Positions 6,496 to 8,041 of a stretch of DNA of 8,041 bases are shown here, in pieces. A program made the position numbers and the translations under genes. This DNA comes from Bacteroidota bacterium (GTDB lineage Bacteria; Bacteroidota; Ignavibacteria; UBA10030; F1-140-MAGs086), in the NCBI GenBank assembly GCA_005792205.1, contig SXSO01000035.1, forward strand, positions 1-8,041, in the 5' to 3' direction. Each line of letters starts with the position of its first letter. Position 1 is the stretch's first letter. The notes beneath the pieces are model-generated. The model searched no databases. It was not told the origin of the DNA and was given only the letters and a program-made list of their open reading frames with translations.

Positions 6496-7581
6496 TTGGA
6501 GAAAAAAAAATTAGAAAAATTGATGAATAAATGCATACAACTTGCAAAACTTGGAAACGTTTCTCCAAATCCAAAAGTTGGTGCAATTATATTCAAAGAT
6601 GCAAAAATAATCGGTAAAGGGTTTCACAGAGGATTTGGTCTTCCGCATGCTGAAATTGAAGCAATTAAAAATGCCAAAACATCAGTAAAAAACTCTACAC
6701 TTATTGTAAATTTGGAACCGTGTTCTCATTTTGGAAAAACTCCTCCATGTGTTGATGAAATTATTAAACAAAAAATTTCTACAGTTGTAATTGGAAGCAA
6801 AGATAAAAATCCAATTGTAGAAGGAATAAAAAAATTACAAAAAGCAAATATCAAAGTTGTAACGGGAATTTTAGAAGAAAAATGTGGTAAATTAAACGAA
6901 CCGTTTTTTAAATTTATTACAACTAAAGTTCCTTTTGTAACTTTAAAAATTGCTCAAACTTTAAACGGACAAATTGCTGATATCAATGGAAATTCAAAAT
7001 GGATTTCAAATCTCAAATCACGAAAATTTGTTCATAAACTAAGAAGCGAAACTGATGCCGTTCTTATTGGTGCAAATACTGCTATTAGAGATAATCCAAA
7101 TCTTACAACTTATTTAATTAAAGGAAAAAATCCTTCACGTATAATTATTGATGGAAAATTTAAGTGTGAAACATCACAAAATGTTTTCAAAAAAATTGGC
7201 AACGAAAAAATTTTTCTTTTTGTGTCAAACGTATTCCTTAAAAAACAAAAAGCAAAAGAAATTGAATTTAAAAAAATTGGAATTGAAATTATTTCTCTTA
7301 CTTCTAAAAGTGGAAAACTTAACTTAAAAACTATTTTAAAAATTTTGGGTGAAAAAAATCTTTCATCAATACTTGTTGAAGGCGGAACTGAAATTTTTTC
7401 CCAATTCATAAAAAATAAAATTGCTGATAAGATACTTGTTTTTATTGCTCCAAAAATATTTTCATCTCAAAAATCGTTTTTTGAAAGTTCAGATTTTTCA
7501 AAAATTAGTAAATCTATTGCAGTAAAAAATATCACTGCCAAAAAATTAGATAATAACATTTTGTTGGAAGGATATTTCTAA
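6496..7581 (+). CDS. ribD: bifunctional riboflavin biosynthesis deaminase/reductase
   Basis: RibD carries out two successive steps of riboflavin synthesis: deamination of the pyrimidine formed after GTP ring opening, then NADPH-dependent reduction of the ribosyl side chain. The 361-residue protein has an N-terminal cytidine-deaminase-like domain (about 1-145) with zinc ligands H51, C76 and C85 and the proton-shuttle E53 (PHAE and PCSHFGKTPPC), numbered almost exactly as in E. coli. The reductase domain (about 146-361) shows KIAQTLNGQIA, SKWIS, VLIGANTAIRDNPNLTT, RIIIDG and VEGGTEIFSQF. In the reductase the usual Arg of LTxR is Tyr206. TTG 6496, 3 bases after the previous stop, gives the usual N-terminal extension before the first helix. 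ATG 6523 is an alternative that would shorten the protein by 9 residues. Neither start has a convincing Shine-Dalgarno sequence. Its stop overlaps the ribE start. Confidence 0.95.
   Translation: MEKKKLEKLMNKCIQLAKLGNVSPNPKVGAIIFKDAKIIGKGFHRGFGLPHAEIEAIKNAKTSVKNSTLIVNLEPCSHFGKTPPCVDEIIKQKISTVVIGSKDKNPIVEGIKKLQKANIKVVTGILEEKCGKLNEPFFKFITTKVPFVTLKIAQTLNGQIADINGNSKWISNLKSRKFVHKLRSETDAVLIGANTAIRDNPNLTTYLIKGKNPSRIIIDGKFKCETSQNVFKKIGNEKIFLFVSNVFLKKQKAKEIEFKKIGIEIISLTSKSGKLNLKTILKILGEKNLSSILVEGGTEIFSQFIKNKIADKILVFIAPKIFSSQKSFFESSDFSKISKSIAVKNITAKKLDNNILLEGYF
7568..7572 (+). promoter_or_regulatory. Shine-Dalgarno site for ribE inside the ribD 3' end
   Basis: AAGGA sits 8 bases before ATG 7581, a near-ideal spacing, within the last codons of ribD. 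Together with the TAATG stop/start overlap it implies coupled translation of ribD and ribE. The bases also encode RibD residues, so the match could be partly chance. Confidence 0.5.
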
Positions 7582-8041
7582 TGTTTACAGGAATTGTTCA
7601 AGAAATTGGAATTATCAAACTCAAACAAAAAAAAACTAACGCAATTTATTTTTCAATTGATATAAAAAAACTTTCTTCTGAAATAAAAATTGGAGATAGC
7701 ATTGCAATTAATGGAGTTTGTTTGACTGTAACAAGTTTGAAAAAAAATGTAATTCAAGTTTGTGCTGTAAATGAAACATTGAAAAAAACAAGTTTACAAT
7801 TTTTAAAACAAAACGAAAATGTAAATTGCGAACTTCCTCTTCGTTTTAGTGATAGAATTGGCGGGCATTTTTTACTTGGACACATTGACTGTATTGGAAA
7901 TATAAGTTTGCTAAAAAAAATTACAAATAGTTTTATCTATAAATTAGATTTCCCAAATGAATTTTTAAAATATGTAATTCCACATGGTTCAATTGGAATT
8001 GATGGCATAAGTTTAACTGTTGCAGAAAAAAACCAAAATTC
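7581..8041 (+). CDS. ribE: riboflavin synthase alpha subunit (3' truncated by window edge)
   Basis: Riboflavin synthase dismutates two 6,7-dimethyl-8-ribityllumazine molecules into riboflavin and a pyrimidinedione, the final pathway step. The first 153 residues are visible and the frame is still open at the edge. The protein begins with the invariant MFTGIVQEIG and contains the N-barrel signature (GDSIAINGVCLTVT), the NETLKKTSL segment, RIGGHFLLGHID and the start of the second barrel (GSIGIDGISLTVAE). This two-barrel pattern separates it from lumazine synthase and from single-barrel lumazine proteins. About 40-60 C-terminal residues are expected beyond the edge. Its ATG shares one base with the ribD stop (TAATG). 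Substrate supply comes from RibD and from ribA/ribB/ribH activities that are not in the window. Confidence 0.95.
   Translation, partial: MFTGIVQEIGIIKLKQKKTNAIYFSIDIKKLSSEIKIGDSIAINGVCLTVTSLKKNVIQVCAVNETLKKTSLQFLKQNENVNCELPLRFSDRIGGHFLLGHIDCIGNISLLKKITNSFIYKLDFPNEFLKYVIPHGSIGIDGISLTVAEKNQN

Noticed and set aside
6300..6523. FMN riboswitch before ribD
   Set aside because: There is no untranslated space: ribD begins 3 bases after the previous stop, and the conserved riboswitch core motifs are not seen.
7110..7409. Minus-strand open frame of 99 codons inside ribD
   Set aside because: It is antisense to the conserved RibD reductase domain, with no family signature or start signal.

Overview
The window is a strongly AT-rich, gene-dense stretch in which every recognisable gene lies on the + strand. 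Spacers run from a 4-base overlap to 34 bases, so most or all of it could be one transcription unit. By eye I place the source in the Bacteroidota/Chlorobiota/Ignavibacteriota (FCB) neighbourhood. The reasons are the style of the NadA and Dxs sequences, the near-absence of Shine-Dalgarno sequences before most starts, and a possible Bacteroidota-type -7 promoter element before xseA. This placement is an inference of moderate to low confidence.

Layout: (1) the 3' end of an unrecognised lysine-rich helical protein (1-287); (2) nadA, quinolinate synthase (295-1233); (3) xseA and xseB, the two exonuclease VII subunits, with overlapping stop and start codons (1268-2715); (4) dxs, entry enzyme of the MEP isoprenoid pathway (2719-4638); (5) a Gfo/Idh/MocA-family oxidoreductase (4641-5645); (6) a DUF62 / S-adenosylmethionine hydrolase-like protein (5671-6492); (7) ribD (6496-7581) and the 5' part of ribE, riboflavin synthase (7581 to the window edge). 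No RNA genes, mobile elements, CRISPR arrays, convincing terminators or gene-free stretches over 300 bases were seen.

Most genes serve cofactor or precursor supply: NAD from nadA, DXP for isoprenoids (and in many bacteria thiamine and pyridoxal phosphate) from dxs, and riboflavin/FAD from ribD-ribE. Exonuclease VII is the DNA-repair exception. The least ordinary part is the adjacent pair at 4641-6492. In both proteins the family fold and ligand-binding motifs are well kept, but a histidine that is normally catalytic appears replaced: His to Val at residue 181 of the oxidoreductase and His to Leu at residue 136 of the SAM hydrolase-like protein. That is the best candidate for undescribed biochemistry here. 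Everything else reads as ordinary housekeeping sequence with no visible frameshift or truncation.
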